A stretch of 64,000 nucleotides of DNA from Archangium lipolyticum (GCF_024623785.1 NZ_JANKBZ010000033.1:62001-126000); one strand, 5' to 3'; positions 21,348-31,365 are shown, counted from the stretch's first letter. The notes: generated by a model not told the origin, from the letters alone. Numbers and translations are program-made.

Positions 21348-23002
21348 ACCGGCCGGCCGCGCCGGGCTTCTTCCGGCACCTGTGGCTGTTGTGGGGCCTG
21401 CGGTTGAACATCGGGCTCAACCAGGGGCCGGGCAGGAACCGGCTGATGGCGGTGGGTGCATTCCTGCTGTCGAGCGCTCCCGCCTGGGGCCTGGGGGTGA
21501 CGTTCTACGGGCTGATGCGCCTGCCGACCATCGCCCGGAACGACGTCTGGCCCTTCTTCATCCTCAACCTGCTGTGCTTCGTCACGTCGGCGGTCTGGGT
21601 GGCCTGGCCGCTGATGAGCGCGGGCGTGGACGACCACTCGGAGCTGAGCCGCTACGCACCCTTCCCCATCTCGCCCTTCCGGCTGCTCATCGCCTCCACG
21701 GTGGCGAGCCTCTTCGAGCCTCGCGCGTTCGTCTTCTACGCACCGTTGACGGGAGCGGCGCTCGGCTTCGCCTCGGTGCACCCGGTGCGCGTGAAGTGGT
21801 TCGCGGTGGCGCTCTACGTGCTGTTCGCGCTGCTGAACGCGGCGTGGAGCCGGGTGGGGCTACACCTGGTGCTCAACGTTCTGCGCGAGAAGCACAGCGC
21901 GCAGCTCATCGGCGGCGGCTTCCTGGTGTTCCTCACGGCCGCGTCCTTCATCCCGCCCATCGACACCTCGTGGCTGACCACCGCCATGGGCGAAGGAGGC
22001 GTGGACAAGCTGGACATGGCCATCATCATCGACGCCACCATCGCCCTCGGGCGGGTGCCTCCGGGCTTCTTCGGGGACGCGCTGCTGGAGCTCACCTACG
22101 GCTACCGGCGCAACGCCCTGGCCAACGGCGTGGGCATGGTCTTCTTCACACTGCTGGGGCTGGGCATCGCCTACGCGCTGCTGCTGCGCTTCCACCGCAA
22201 CGTGGGCCGCGGCGGCGCCTCGGCGAAGGCCTCCGGGGACAGCGATCCGTTCGCCCGGACACGCACGCGGTACACCACGCTGGTGGTGCGCGAGGCGCTG
22301 GACCTGTGGCGCAACCCGCGCGCGCGGCTGCTCGCGGCGGTGCCCTTCGTGCTGGCCATCCTGCTGAAGCTGACCTCGGGACGGGCCCTCTTCGAGTACC
22401 TGCTGGGCGCGAGCGTGGATGCGTGGCTGATGGGTGGACTGTGCATCTATGGCGCGGTGGTGATGGCGTCCACGTTCTCGCAGAACACGTTCGCCTATGA
22501 CGGGCACGGGCTGGCCATGCTCATCGCCGCGCCCGTGGAGCTGGGAGACGTGCTGCGGGCGAAGAACCGGGTGCAGGGCCTGGCGGCGGGAGCCATGGCG
22601 CTGCTGGTGGGTGTCTTCTACCGGGTGTACTTCGGCAAGGGCTCGGCGCTGGACTTCCTGTGCGCCATGGCGGCCGTGATGGCCGTCATTCCCGTGTTGC
22701 TCGCGGCGGGCAACTTCCTGTCCCTGTACTTCCCGGTGAAGTTCCACGCGAGCCTCAAGCGCCGGGACAAGCTGCCCCTCACCGCGTCCCTGCTCGGCAT
22801 CGGCGCGGCGAGCGTGGGGTGCGCCCCCTTCGTCTGGGCCTTGCGGTTCGCCGGCGAGAACGGGCCCGATGGCCGGACGCTGGCGATGATCGCCCTGTGC
22901 GCGGCGGTGAATGCCGTGCTGTACCGCGCGCTGCTCCCCGTGTCCCTGCGGCTGCTCGACCAGCGCCGGGAGCTCGTCCTGCGCGCGGTGACGCGGGAGT
23001 GA
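21344..23002 (+). CDS. ABC transporter membrane protein
   Basis: 552 residues, start at the ATGA overlap with the ATPase gene. About 10-12 hydrophobic helices in two similar halves of a single chain (first block ~25-220, then ~230-310 and ~340-540), resembling ABC-2-like exporter permeases with paired halves. There are no substrate-binding protein genes nearby, which supports export rather than import. The substrate is unknown. One operon with the ATPase. Confidence 0.88.
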   Translation: MNRPAAPGFFRHLWLLWGLRLNIGLNQGPGRNRLMAVGAFLLSSAPAWGLGVTFYGLMRLPTIARNDVWPFFILNLLCFVTSAVWVAWPLMSAGVDDHSELSRYAPFPISPFRLLIASTVASLFEPRAFVFYAPLTGAALGFASVHPVRVKWFAVALYVLFALLNAAWSRVGLHLVLNVLREKHSAQLIGGGFLVFLTAASFIPPIDTSWLTTAMGEGGVDKLDMAIIIDATIALGRVPPGFFGDALLELTYGYRRNALANGVGMVFFTLLGLGIAYALLLRFHRNVGRGGASAKASGDSDPFARTRTRYTTLVVREALDLWRNPRARLLAAVPFVLAILLKLTSGRALFEYLLGASVDAWLMGGLCIYGAVVMASTFSQNTFAYDGHGLAMLIAAPVELGDVLRAKNRVQGLAAGAMALLVGVFYRVYFGKGSALDFLCAMAAVMAVIPVLLAAGNFLSLYFPVKFHASLKRRDKLPLTASLLGIGAASVGCAPFVWALRFAGENGPDGRTLAMIALCAAVNAVLYRALLPVSLRLLDQRRELVLRAVTRE

Positions 23003-23048
23003 CTGAGCGACCCGAGATCCCTCTCCTCCCCCATGGTAGAAAACCGGC

Positions 23049-23834
23049 ATGCCCATCGCCGAGCTCAACCACCAAGGCATCTATTTCGAGGACTCCGGCG
23101 GCTCCGGTCCCGCCGTCATCCTGGCCCACGGCTTCCTCATGGACGGCCGCATGTTCGACGCGCAGGTGCAGGCGCTCGCCCCCGCGTTCCGCGTCATCCG
23201 CTGGGACGCTCGTGGCTTTGGCCGCACCCGCTGGGACGGCAAGCCCTTCAACCTCTACGACTCGGCCGCGGACTGCATCGCCCTGCTCGACCACCTCGGC
23301 ATCCAGCGGGCCGTCGTCGGCGGCATGTCCCAGGGCGGCTACTGCGCCCTCCGCGTCGCGATCCGCTACCCCGAGCGCGTCCGCGCCCTCGTCCTCATGA
23401 GCACCCGTGGCACCATCGATGACGAGCAGCTCCGCGCCGGATACCGGCAGGTCCGGGACCTTTGGGGCACCCCAGGTGCCACGGAGAACATCATCCAGAA
23501 CCTCGCGGGCGGCATCATCGGAGACGAGCGCTTCTACTCGCCCTGGCTCGACCGCTGGCGCCAGGTCCCCAAGAACCACTTCGTCGCCGCCATGAACAAC
23601 CTCATCGAGCGCGACGACATCCAGCCCCGGCTGAACGAGATCCGCTGCCCCGCCATCGTGTTCCACGGGCTCGCCGATGCCGGCATTCCTTCATCCGAAG
23701 GTGAGTACCTCCACAAGACCCTCCCGGGCAGCAAGCGCTACGTCCCCGTCCCGGGTGCCGCGCATGCCCCCAACATGACCCATCCCGAGAGCGTCAATCC
23801 GCCGCTCGTGGACTTCCTGCGCGCCCACGCGTGA
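23049..23834 (+). CDS. Alpha/beta hydrolase
   Basis: 261 residues. Alpha/beta-hydrolase fold: oxyanion segment LAHGFLMDG, nucleophile elbow GMSQGGYCA (Ser ~99), acid in HGLADAGIP, and catalytic His in PGAAHAPNMTHP. No signal peptide. Family members include esterases, peroxidases and C-C hydrolases, so the reaction cannot be named. Followed closely (15 bp) by a small lipoprotein gene that may share its message. Confidence 0.88.
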   Translation: MPIAELNHQGIYFEDSGGSGPAVILAHGFLMDGRMFDAQVQALAPAFRVIRWDARGFGRTRWDGKPFNLYDSAADCIALLDHLGIQRAVVGGMSQGGYCALRVAIRYPERVRALVLMSTRGTIDDEQLRAGYRQVRDLWGTPGATENIIQNLAGGIIGDERFYSPWLDRWRQVPKNHFVAAMNNLIERDDIQPRLNEIRCPAIVFHGLADAGIPSSEGEYLHKTLPGSKRYVPVPGAAHAPNMTHPESVNPPLVDFLRAHA

Positions 23835-23849
23835 GAGGAGAGAACCCGT

Positions 23850-24332
23850 ATGTCGAGCCGAATCGCCCTGCTGTGCCTCGTTCTGTCCGTCGGCTGCATC
23901 ACGCCCGAGCCCGATAAGGGACCGGAGCAGAGCGCGCTCACCCAGCGCTTCCTCCGCGTCACCCAGGAAGTCCCGGCCTTCGGCGGCATCGCACGCGAGA
24001 ATGGCCAGTGGATCGTCTTCCTCTTCGACCTCGAACAGCGTGAGGCCGCCGAGGCCAGACTGCGTGACATCTTCGGAGAGGAGGCCGCCAGCATGGCCGT
24101 GAGGGCCCGTCCTCCACGCGGAAGTGCCTCCGAGGAGATGAAGGACGCGGCCAGCCACGCCATGGGCGTGCCCGGCGTCGGGCGGCTCGGCTACGACGAG
24201 ACGAACGGCTACATCCGGGTAGGGCTCGTCGACGTGGAGGCCACCGAACCCGTCCAGGTCCGTCTCGACGAGCACGGTATCCCGCGTGACCAGGTCATCA
24301 TCCAGGCAGTGAGGCCCATCGTCGCGCTGTAG
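23850..24332 (+). CDS. Small hypothetical lipoprotein
   Basis: 160 residues, starting just after a GAGAGGAGA ribosome-binding site and 15 bp after the hydrolase stop. The signal peptide ends in the lipobox LSVGC (Cys ~16). The mature protein is mixed alpha/beta with a run of basic residues (RARPPRGSASEE) around 80-95 and a C-terminal VRLDEHGIPRDQVIIQAV. No family recognised. Convergent with the YceI gene. Confidence 0.72.
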   Translation: MSSRIALLCLVLSVGCITPEPDKGPEQSALTQRFLRVTQEVPAFGGIARENGQWIVFLFDLEQREAAEARLRDIFGEEAASMAVRARPPRGSASEEMKDAASHAMGVPGVGRLGYDETNGYIRVGLVDVEATEPVQVRLDEHGIPRDQVIIQAVRPIVAL

Positions 24333-24344
24333 CCCTCGCTCCGC

Positions 24345-24935
24345 CTACTGCCGCTGGAGTGCGAAGTCGAAGCGGATGACCACCGCCTCACCCACCTTCA
24401 AGGTCCCCAGCATCAGGGTGGGCGGGCGCACTCCCCAGTCGGGCATGCGGAGCGTGTACCGGCCCCGGACCCGCAACCCGCCCTCCGGGGTTTGCGTGGC
24501 GCGGACATCCAGGTCGACCGGCTTCGTCACCCCCGCCAGTGTCAGCTCGCCGTGGATGCGCAGCGGCACCTGGCCATCCTTCACGGCCCCCACCTCATAA
24601 CCCTTCATCTGGAAGCGGATGGTGGGGTGCTGCCGCGACTGCAGCGCGTTGTACATGTGCTCGTTCATCGTTCCGTTAGCGCAGTCGAGCCGCCCGGCGG
24701 GAACCTCCAACACCACCTCGCTCAGAGCCCCCGCCAGCTGTTCGAGCACGAGCTCCCCACCCGCCTCGCCAGGGGTGAGCCGGGCCGTCACCCCCCGCGC
24801 CTTGCACGTGAAGTCACGCACCGTGGACGTGCCGTCGATGGCCAGCTCGCCACCGGGTTGGAGGACCATGCCGGGCTGCGCGGCGACCGCACCCGCCCAG
24901 GCGAGCGTCACCAGAAGAGGAACAAGGCGTTTCAT
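24345..24935 (-). CDS. YceI-family periplasmic protein
   Basis: 196 residues with a Sec signal peptide (LVTLAWAGAVAAQ). Family members form a lipocalin-like barrel that binds polyisoprenoids or other amphiphiles. Visible family features: the opening strand LAIDGTSTVRDFTCKA, HPTIRFQMKGYE in the middle, and the terminal VVIRFDFAL. The body has ~170 residues, as expected. Its start overlaps the end of the upstream DUF3108 gene by 4 bp, so the two are translationally coupled and probably work on the same envelope lipid or surface process. Confidence 0.88.
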   Translation of the reverse strand: MKRLVPLLVTLAWAGAVAAQPGMVLQPGGELAIDGTSTVRDFTCKARGVTARLTPGEAGGELVLEQLAGALSEVVLEVPAGRLDCANGTMNEHMYNALQSRQHPTIRFQMKGYEVGAVKDGQVPLRIHGELTLAGVTKPVDLDVRATQTPEGGLRVRGRYTLRMPDWGVRPPTLMLGTLKVGEAVVIRFDFALQRQ

Positions 24936-25735
24936 GGCTCGACCTTCCTTTCCGTTTCCGGCGGGGGCGGCTCGAGTTCGAGGACCAGCTGCCCGGCGAC
25001 GGGCACCTTCGACTCGATGCGCACCGGTAGCCGGCGTTCATCATCCGTGAGGTACAGGCGCAACACGCCCCGGCCGCCGAAGCGCTTGGGGTCGCGCACC
25101 TCCATCTCCACCAAGACGGTGGAGAACTCCCCGGCCGGAACGCGCAGCGCCTCACGCCGCAACACGCGCACCACCACCGGGTTGCGCCGCGCATCGAAGT
25201 GCCGATCCATCCGCGAGACACTCCCGGGAACGAGCGGCAGCGTGCGCAACGCATAGAGAAAGGACAGCTCGTCCAGTGGCTCCGTCGAGGCGCTCCGTCC
25301 CCGCTCGTCCCGCCCTGCCCAGCGCTGCTCGTCGGGGAAGATGTCCACCTGCTCGCGCACCGAATGGAAGGGGACGCGCTCGTCCACCTCGTAGCGCAGC
25401 GCCGCCATGCGCCGAGCGCTCAGCCACGAGCGCGAGTGGTGCCGCACCTGCACGGGCCCCACCGTGGTCTTGAAGTCGAAGCGCAGCAACACCACCGGCT
25501 CTTCACGTAGCGGTTGGGTGGACTCCACTCGCAGCCACCCCGTCCCGCTCCGCCCGTGCCGGCCCAGCGAGACCTGGTAGGCGAGCACCTCACCTTCCGC
25601 GAAGGGACGCACACCCCCGGGCTCCTCGGCCCGGGCCGCCGGCACCAGCCCCAGCAACCCCAGGAGCAGGAGCGCCGCCCAGAAAGGGACGGCGGGGCGG
25701 AGAGCACTCCACGGATGGTGAATGCGGTCGGGCAT
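24932..25735 (-). CDS. DUF3108-type exported protein
   Basis: 267 residues with an N-terminal signal or anchor (WAALLLLGLLGLVPAARA). The mature part starts with FAEGEVLAYQVSLGRHGRSGTGWLRV, the usual opening of DUF3108 beta-rich proteins, and continues as antiparallel strands with DDERRLPVRIESKVPVAG near the end. Proteins of this group occur in the periplasm or outer membrane of Gram-negatives, and their role is unknown. First gene of a two-gene unit with YceI. The 229-bp divergent gap upstream shows no clear site. Confidence 0.75.
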   Translation of the reverse strand: MPDRIHHPWSALRPAVPFWAALLLLGLLGLVPAARAEEPGGVRPFAEGEVLAYQVSLGRHGRSGTGWLRVESTQPLREEPVVLLRFDFKTTVGPVQVRHHSRSWLSARRMAALRYEVDERVPFHSVREQVDIFPDEQRWAGRDERGRSASTEPLDELSFLYALRTLPLVPGSVSRMDRHFDARRNPVVVRVLRREALRVPAGEFSTVLVEMEVRDPKRFGGRGVLRLYLTDDERRLPVRIESKVPVAGQLVLELEPPPPETERKVEP

Positions 25736-25964
25736 GGGGGCTCCGCTCGGGTACGCCCCACCCTCTCTTCAATCCACATGCCGCGACCGGCGAAAGCCAG
25801 GACACAGCGAGGGGAGAGGCCCGCACGCGTGCCGGAGACGCAAGTCCTGCGTGGACGCCAGCCTCCGCGCAGACGGTGCATGTCCCCAGCGCCTTCCTCC
25901 CTGGGGAGCCACGTTGGCTCACACCTTGCTCTGACGTCCGCACGTCAAGACAAAGGACGACATC

Positions 25965-27251
25965 ATGAAAACCAGCAACCTGGTAGCAACCCTCGCCGCG
26001 ATGCTCATGGGAGCGTCTGGCGTTGCGCATGGCGCGGAAGTCCTCCGGACGGAGCACGCGCGAATGGACGTGGGCGGCAGGCTGCAGCTCCTCGGTTTCG
26101 GCCAGAAGCTCGAGGACGGGCACCGGAGCGACGAGCGGCTCTACCTGTTCCTCAAGCAGGGCCGGCTCAGCCTCTCGGGCAACGTCGATGCGTGGCGGTA
26201 CCGGGTGATGATCGCGATGGGTGGCGAGGATGAGATCAAGGCCCCCACCCCGGGAATCTCGCTGGGTCTGCTGGACATGTATGTGGATGTTCCGCTGAGC
26301 TTCCTCGGCAACAACACCTATGTGAGGGTGGGCCAGTTCCGGGTGCCCTACAGCCGTGAGCGGCTGACGGACTCGGGCTCGCTGCTCTTCGCGGACCGCT
26401 CCATCCAGAACATGGCCTTCCGGGTGGGCCGGGACGTGGGCGCGGCCTTCTACACCCAGGTGGGCCCCGCGGTGGCGGGCCTCGGCATCTTCACGGGTGG
26501 AGGCAGGGACATCCCCGAGCGGTATCTGCCGCAGACGCTCGGCACCCCGATGGTGGTGCTGCGCGCGGGCTTCGACGGCGGGCTCGGCGAGGACGTCTTC
26601 GCGACGCGGATGAACCAGGACGTCCCCGACAAGGCCCAGGTGGCCTTCTTCGTGAACGGGCTCTACGTGAAGGACTCGCTGGTGGGCCACTCGACGGTGT
26701 TCAACACCAAGCCCGCGGAGAAGTCGCTCCTGTTGAACGGAAACTGGAACCCGTTCGTCGGCCAGGCGCCCTACAACCTGGGCAGGCTGTGGCAGGTCGG
26801 TGCCGACGTCGCGATGCGCGCTCCCGCGGGCCCGGGCGTCCTCTCGGCGGAGGTGGAGGGCAACTTCGGCGTCTACCAGAATGACTATGGAGACCTCCGC
26901 GTCCCGGGCGGCCGGGCGCAGGTGGCGTACCAGTGGAAGCCCGTGGAAGTCGCGCTCCGGTATGCGTACATCCGGCCCGACGAGCGGTTCGCCGTGGGTG
27001 AGGCGCCCATCACCGGCAAGCGCGGCATCCAGGAAGTGACGCCTTCGCTGACCTACAACTTCAAGGACTTCAACGCGAAGATCATCATGGACCTGCCCAT
27101 CCTGCTGGGCACTCCGGTCATCTTCGAGGAGTCGGTGGGCTCGTACCTCCTCCTGGAGCAGCCAGACCAGACGGCGCTGCTGAAGAAGGGCGCGCCCATC
27201 TCGAGGCAGAATGTCGTCGAGGGGCGGTTGCTGGTGCAGGCGAGCTTCTGA
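25965..27251 (+). CDS. Outer-membrane porin, phosphate-selective O/P-like
   Basis: 428 residues, signal peptide cut after VAHG or AHGA. The remainder is a beta-barrel-type sequence: alternating polar/hydrophobic strands, Gly/Asn/Asp-rich turns and a C-terminal Phe (LLVQASF) typical for BAM-inserted barrels. LLDMYVDVPL...YVRVGQFRVPYSRERL resembles the Oprl/OprO/P family segment where the protein threads through its central pore. Substrate not predictable; phosphate is only one possibility. AAAGGA precedes the ATG at ~7 nt. Stands alone. Confidence 0.82.
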   Translation: MKTSNLVATLAAMLMGASGVAHGAEVLRTEHARMDVGGRLQLLGFGQKLEDGHRSDERLYLFLKQGRLSLSGNVDAWRYRVMIAMGGEDEIKAPTPGISLGLLDMYVDVPLSFLGNNTYVRVGQFRVPYSRERLTDSGSLLFADRSIQNMAFRVGRDVGAAFYTQVGPAVAGLGIFTGGGRDIPERYLPQTLGTPMVVLRAGFDGGLGEDVFATRMNQDVPDKAQVAFFVNGLYVKDSLVGHSTVFNTKPAEKSLLLNGNWNPFVGQAPYNLGRLWQVGADVAMRAPAGPGVLSAEVEGNFGVYQNDYGDLRVPGGRAQVAYQWKPVEVALRYAYIRPDERFAVGEAPITGKRGIQEVTPSLTYNFKDFNAKIIMDLPILLGTPVIFEESVGSYLLLEQPDQTALLKKGAPISRQNVVEGRLLVQASF

Positions 27252-27281
27252 CAGCCGCTCGAGGCCGGCTGGGACCCCGGC

Positions 27282-28946
27282 TCACTCCCCGGAGTCCCCG
27301 CCCGCCTCCTCGTCTTCTTCCGGTCCCTGGCGCCAGTCCGGGGACTTGAGCTGGGAGAGCATGTCCCGGGCCTCGCCGAAGTCGGGAGCCAGGGCCAGCG
27401 CCCGCTCGAAGTACTCCAACGCCCGTGCGTCCTGCCGCAGGCGCACATGGCACATCCCCAGGTTGAAGTACGTGCCAGGCTCCTCGTCGCACAGCCGCAG
27501 CGAGTGCTCGAAGAACGTCAGGGCCTGCTCGGGGCGGTCCATCACGTAGAGCAGCATCCCCAGGTGGAAGGCCAGGTCCTCCTCCTCCCCGCCGAGCGGA
27601 TAGTCCGTCTCCCATACCTGCTGGATGGCCCAGCACACCTCCTGCCGCAGCGGCTCGTCCGCGGACTCGGCCTGCGCCATCAACACGGGGAAGACGTCCA
27701 TCAGCATGCCGGAATCCCAGCCGCTCCAACGCAGGGCGGCCAGGAGTTCCTCCAGCGACATCTCCTCGTAGTGCTTCGCGAGCCGCTTCAGGAGGGTGGA
27801 GTAGTCGTCCGGCCCGAATCTCTCGATGGCCTCCTCGTACGCCAGCTCCGTCTCACCATGGCCGCTCGGCGGCTGGCCCAGGAGGAAGGCCGCCACGTGC
27901 AGGCTCACGTGGCGATGGATGGGACGCAGCACCTGTCCGTTCCGGAGACGGAAGTACTGGCCGATGGCGTCGTAGTTCACCATCAGCGAGAAGGCGCCCC
28001 CGTGCTTCACCAGGCTCACCCCGGACGAGCGCTCCCTCAGCTCGTCCCCGCTGCCGTGGCCCTTGTCACCGGAGAGCAGCAGCAGCCGGTCCCCCGCGAG
28101 CCGTTGCAGCCGCCGCAGGCACCGCAGCGCGGAGGAGGGGAACAGGAACGTCGTGTCGTCCAGCCGCTGCTGGTAGTCCGCCAGGATGCCGTCCAGCTCC
28201 GCGTCTCCATAGCAGTCACCCTTCACCGGGTGGTCCTCGAAGGACACCACCGCCCGCTCCAGGAGGTCCGGCGAGACCAGCTCCGGCTCGGGCCGCGGCG
28301 AGGCGACGGAGACGAGGCACTCGTGGAGGACGCCGTCATGCAGGGAGAAGGCGTCCTGCGGAATGCTGTCGAAGAAGTAGTTGGCCACCAGCGCGAGCGG
28401 ATTGGCCACCGACCCCGGCGCCAGGACGGTGCCGGAGCGGCGGAGCACGAGCTGCTCGTCGCGCTCGGCATCGAAGCGGGCGACATCCAGCAGGCCCTCC
28501 TCCAGGAAGGGCTGGAGGCGTGGATGGGACAGCCAGAACTCGATGTTGCGCTCCGGCAGGTCCGTCATCACGTACTGGAAGGCCACGTCCCGGAGCTGGG
28601 AGCGCGCGCGCAGCCGGCGGAAGGCCTCCAGGAAGTGGAAGGCGAAGCGCCCCGCTCCGGCCCCGAGCTCGATGAGGTAGAAGGGTTGGCGTGGATCCGG
28701 CGCCAGGAACCGGCCGCCCTCCGCCAGAGCGCCCTCGCACCAGTCCCGCATCCAGCCCAGCACCACCTGCGCATAGGCCTGGCCGATGACGGGATTGCTG
28801 GTGATGAAGTTCGGGACGAAGCCCTGGCGCCAGGCCTCGATGCCCTGGTGCTCGAAGAAGGCCCGCTGGCAGCCCCAGAGCAGGGAACGCGACAGGCGCT
28901 GATTGCGCTCGAGGACGAACGGGGTCGGGTGGGATTCGGTAGCCAT
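27282..28946 (-). CDS. MidA-like SAM-dependent methyltransferase with TPR tail
   Basis: 554 residues from the ATG at 28946. The N-terminal ~380 residues are a methyltransferase of the MidA/NDUFAF7 (COG1565-like) type: FITSNPVIGQAYAQVV, SAM motif LIELGAGAGRFAFHFLEAF, and a VMTDLPERNIEFW acidic loop. A C-terminal helical region (~390-540) contains tetratricopeptide-like repeats (LAFHLGMLLYVMDRPEQAL; GTYFNLGMCHVRLRQDARALEYFERAL), ending in an acidic tail. A protein-methylating enzyme recruited by its TPRs is plausible; the substrate is unknown. Convergent with the porin gene. Confidence 0.82.
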   Translation of the reverse strand: MATESHPTPFVLERNQRLSRSLLWGCQRAFFEHQGIEAWRQGFVPNFITSNPVIGQAYAQVVLGWMRDWCEGALAEGGRFLAPDPRQPFYLIELGAGAGRFAFHFLEAFRRLRARSQLRDVAFQYVMTDLPERNIEFWLSHPRLQPFLEEGLLDVARFDAERDEQLVLRRSGTVLAPGSVANPLALVANYFFDSIPQDAFSLHDGVLHECLVSVASPRPEPELVSPDLLERAVVSFEDHPVKGDCYGDAELDGILADYQQRLDDTTFLFPSSALRCLRRLQRLAGDRLLLLSGDKGHGSGDELRERSSGVSLVKHGGAFSLMVNYDAIGQYFRLRNGQVLRPIHRHVSLHVAAFLLGQPPSGHGETELAYEEAIERFGPDDYSTLLKRLAKHYEEMSLEELLAALRWSGWDSGMLMDVFPVLMAQAESADEPLRQEVCWAIQQVWETDYPLGGEEEDLAFHLGMLLYVMDRPEQALTFFEHSLRLCDEEPGTYFNLGMCHVRLRQDARALEYFERALALAPDFGEARDMLSQLKSPDWRQGPEEDEEAGGDSGE

Positions 28947-29077
28947 CTTGTCAGGGGCGGTCTTCCAACGTCCCACCCGAGGTGGGATGCGTCAAGCGCT
29001 CCCCGTCCCGATGGAACTGGCCGAAGTCCTTGTGCTTTCCTATCCCGGATGGAAGGCCCCTCGGGTGAGGTCCAGGG

Positions 29078-29902
29078 ATGAGCAACGTACGCGATGAGTT
29101 CGAGTCGTGGCGGCAACGCAGGTTGGCCGAGCTGACGGAGGAGCGGAACAAGCTCACCAGCCAGCGCGAGCACCTCGATGCGAGGAAACGCCCCGCCCTC
29201 CCCACGGGACCGGCCGGCGAGGAGATCGCCCGGGCCCTGGGGGAATTCCTCCAGCGGAACCGGTGCATGGAAGGCACGCTGGAGATGACCCGCATCGCGG
29301 CGGGAGAGACCGAGCAGCTCGACTCGCTCGTGTACGCCACGGGCGCCAATGGCCAGCCCGAGAGCTTCTTCCAGTTCCGGTTCGAGCCGTTCGCCACCCT
29401 CGCGGAGAAGCTCCTCCAGCAACACCCGGGAAACAGCGTGCTCACCGTCCAGGTGGACCTGACCGCGCGGACTTCGTCGGTGACGCTGATGGGCGCGGCC
29501 GAGGTCAAGAGCCTGCGGGAGTTGGAGACGCTGGAGGCTGCCGCGAGGCAGGTGGACTCGCGGCTGGCCTACTTTCGTAACGTGGCGCCGAGCGACGAGC
29601 CCTTCGGCCCCGAGCTGGCCTGGAGCGTGGCGCGAAGGTTGAAGACGGGTGCATCGCTCGGCTTCAGCCACCGCGACTACTGCGGCATGGGCCTGTTCAA
29701 GGACGAGGACGGGAGCTTCGTCTACACCTCGCTCTGGGACGGATTCAGCGACCGCGAATGGCGGCGGTTCAAGGACGAGGAACACCTCGCCCGATGGCTC
29801 GCCCAGCAGAGCGACCTCTCGCTCTCCAATTACGGCGATGACTTCTCGTTCTTGAACCAGACCCTCAATCGCAAGCGCCTGGAGGAGTTCGTCAACACCT
29901 GA
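29078..29902 (+). CDS. Hypothetical protein
   Basis: 274 residues, soluble. The first ~40 residues are a charged helix or coiled coil (ESWRQRRLAELTEERNKLTSQ). The rest is mixed alpha/beta with strands such as SVLTVQVDLTARTSSVTLMG and an aromatic-rich C-terminal half (GFSHRDYCGMGLFKDEDGSF). No motif of a known enzyme. Divergent from the methyltransferase gene and convergent with dbpA. Confidence 0.75.
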   Translation: MSNVRDEFESWRQRRLAELTEERNKLTSQREHLDARKRPALPTGPAGEEIARALGEFLQRNRCMEGTLEMTRIAAGETEQLDSLVYATGANGQPESFFQFRFEPFATLAEKLLQQHPGNSVLTVQVDLTARTSSVTLMGAAEVKSLRELETLEAAARQVDSRLAYFRNVAPSDEPFGPELAWSVARRLKTGASLGFSHRDYCGMGLFKDEDGSFVYTSLWDGFSDREWRRFKDEEHLARWLAQQSDLSLSNYGDDFSFLNQTLNRKRLEEFVNT

Positions 29903-29927
29903 AGCGACGGGCAACGCGGACGGTCCA

Positions 29928-31313
29928 CTACCTCACCCGTTCGATCTGGTATCTGCGCCCCTTGATGCGGCCCTCGCGCAGCCGCTGAAGCGCCACGCGC
30001 GCGATGCGCTTGGAGACGGCGACGTAGGCATGACGATCGTGGATCTCGATCTTCCCGATGTCCGAGGCGCTCAGTCCGCCGGCCTCTCCCGTCAGGGCAC
30101 CCAGGATGTCCCCCGGCCTCATCTTGTCCTTGCGTCCGGCGGAGATGAAGAGCGTCTCCCAGGCCGCCTCCAGTGACACGCCACCCGCCGGACCCGCTGG
30201 GGGCAGCGCCTCCACGCTCGCGCGCTCCAGCTTCACTCCGGTGGCGAGCTCGATGCTCTCGATCTTGCGCTCGTCTCGCGGGGTGGCGATGGAGATGGCC
30301 AGCCCCCTTCTCCCCGCGCGCCCCGTGCGGCCGATGCGGTGCACGTAGGGCTCGGGCTGTGAGGGCAGATCGAAGTTGATGACGGCATCGAGCGCCTCGA
30401 CGTCGATGCCCCGGCCCGCCACATCCGTCGCGATGAGCACCCGGACGCTGTGGTTGCGGAACTTCGCCATGACGTCATCGCGTTCGATCTGCTCCATGTC
30501 GCCCTGGAGACCGTCCGCCCCCACCCCCGCCTCGACCAGCGCCCGCGTCAGCTCGACGACCGTCGCCTTCAGGTTGCAGAACACGATGGCCGAGGCCGGC
30601 TGGTACTGCCGCAGGATTCGCAGCAGGAGCGCCGTCTTCTCCTCGGGCTCGCACGTGTAGCTGAGCTGTTGGATGTCGGGCGCCGCGTCGGCCTCCGCCA
30701 CCGTCACCCGCACGGGCTCCTTCTGGAAGGCACGGCTCATCGCCTCGATGTCCGGAGGGAACGTGGCCGAGAAGAGCACCGTCTGCCGCGTCGGCGGCGT
30801 CTCCCCGAGGATGCGCTCCATGTCCTCCCGGAAGCCCATGTCGAGCATCCGATCGGCCTCGTCGAGCACCACGGTGGCGAGCTGACGCGTCTCGAGTGCC
30901 TCCCGTTGGAGCAGGTCCAGGATGCGGCCAGGAGTCCCGACAGCGATGTGCGCGCCCTTCTCGAGCGCGTTCACCTGGGGCCGGACGGGCTGGCCTCCCG
31001 CGAGCACGAGCACCTGGAGTCCGGGCAATCTCCGGCCCAGCCGCCGGAACTCTCCGGCCACCTGGGCACAGAGCTCGCGCGTCGGGCAGAGCACGAGTGC
31101 CTGAAGCCGCCGCCTCTGGAGCTGGATCTTCTGCAGAATCGGAAGCGCGAAGGCCGCCGTCTTCCCGCTCCCCGTCTTCGCCTGGCCGACGAGATCCCGG
31201 CCCTGCAACAACACCGGAATGCTCTGGGCCTGGATGGGCGTGGCAGTCCGGAAGTCCAGTTCCTCGAGGATCTGCAGCAGCGGCGGAGAAAGAGCTAGCG
31301 CGGAAAAGTCCAT
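29928..31313 (-). CDS. dbpA: ATP-dependent RNA helicase DbpA
   Basis: 461 residues, the usual length. This DEAD-box helicase is activated by 23S rRNA hairpin 92 and helps assemble the large ribosomal subunit. Motifs in order: Q-motif TATPIQAQSIP, AKTGSGKT, PTRELC, DEAD, SAT, and HRIGRTGRAGR. The C-terminal ~75 residues (GDILGALTGEAGGLSASDIGKIEI...GRIKGRRYQIERV) are the RRM-like DbpA RNA-binding domain, which separates it from RhlE or SrmB. Monocistronic by position. Confidence 0.95.
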   Translation of the reverse strand: MDFSALALSPPLLQILEELDFRTATPIQAQSIPVLLQGRDLVGQAKTGSGKTAAFALPILQKIQLQRRRLQALVLCPTRELCAQVAGEFRRLGRRLPGLQVLVLAGGQPVRPQVNALEKGAHIAVGTPGRILDLLQREALETRQLATVVLDEADRMLDMGFREDMERILGETPPTRQTVLFSATFPPDIEAMSRAFQKEPVRVTVAEADAAPDIQQLSYTCEPEEKTALLLRILRQYQPASAIVFCNLKATVVELTRALVEAGVGADGLQGDMEQIERDDVMAKFRNHSVRVLIATDVAGRGIDVEALDAVINFDLPSQPEPYVHRIGRTGRAGRRGLAISIATPRDERKIESIELATGVKLERASVEALPPAGPAGGVSLEAAWETLFISAGRKDKMRPGDILGALTGEAGGLSASDIGKIEIHDRHAYVAVSKRIARVALQRLREGRIKGRRYQIERVR

Positions 31314-31365
31314 CGGGGCCTCGGGTGAACGAAGTCCCCTTGTAGCAGCCCCGTGGACGGCTGGC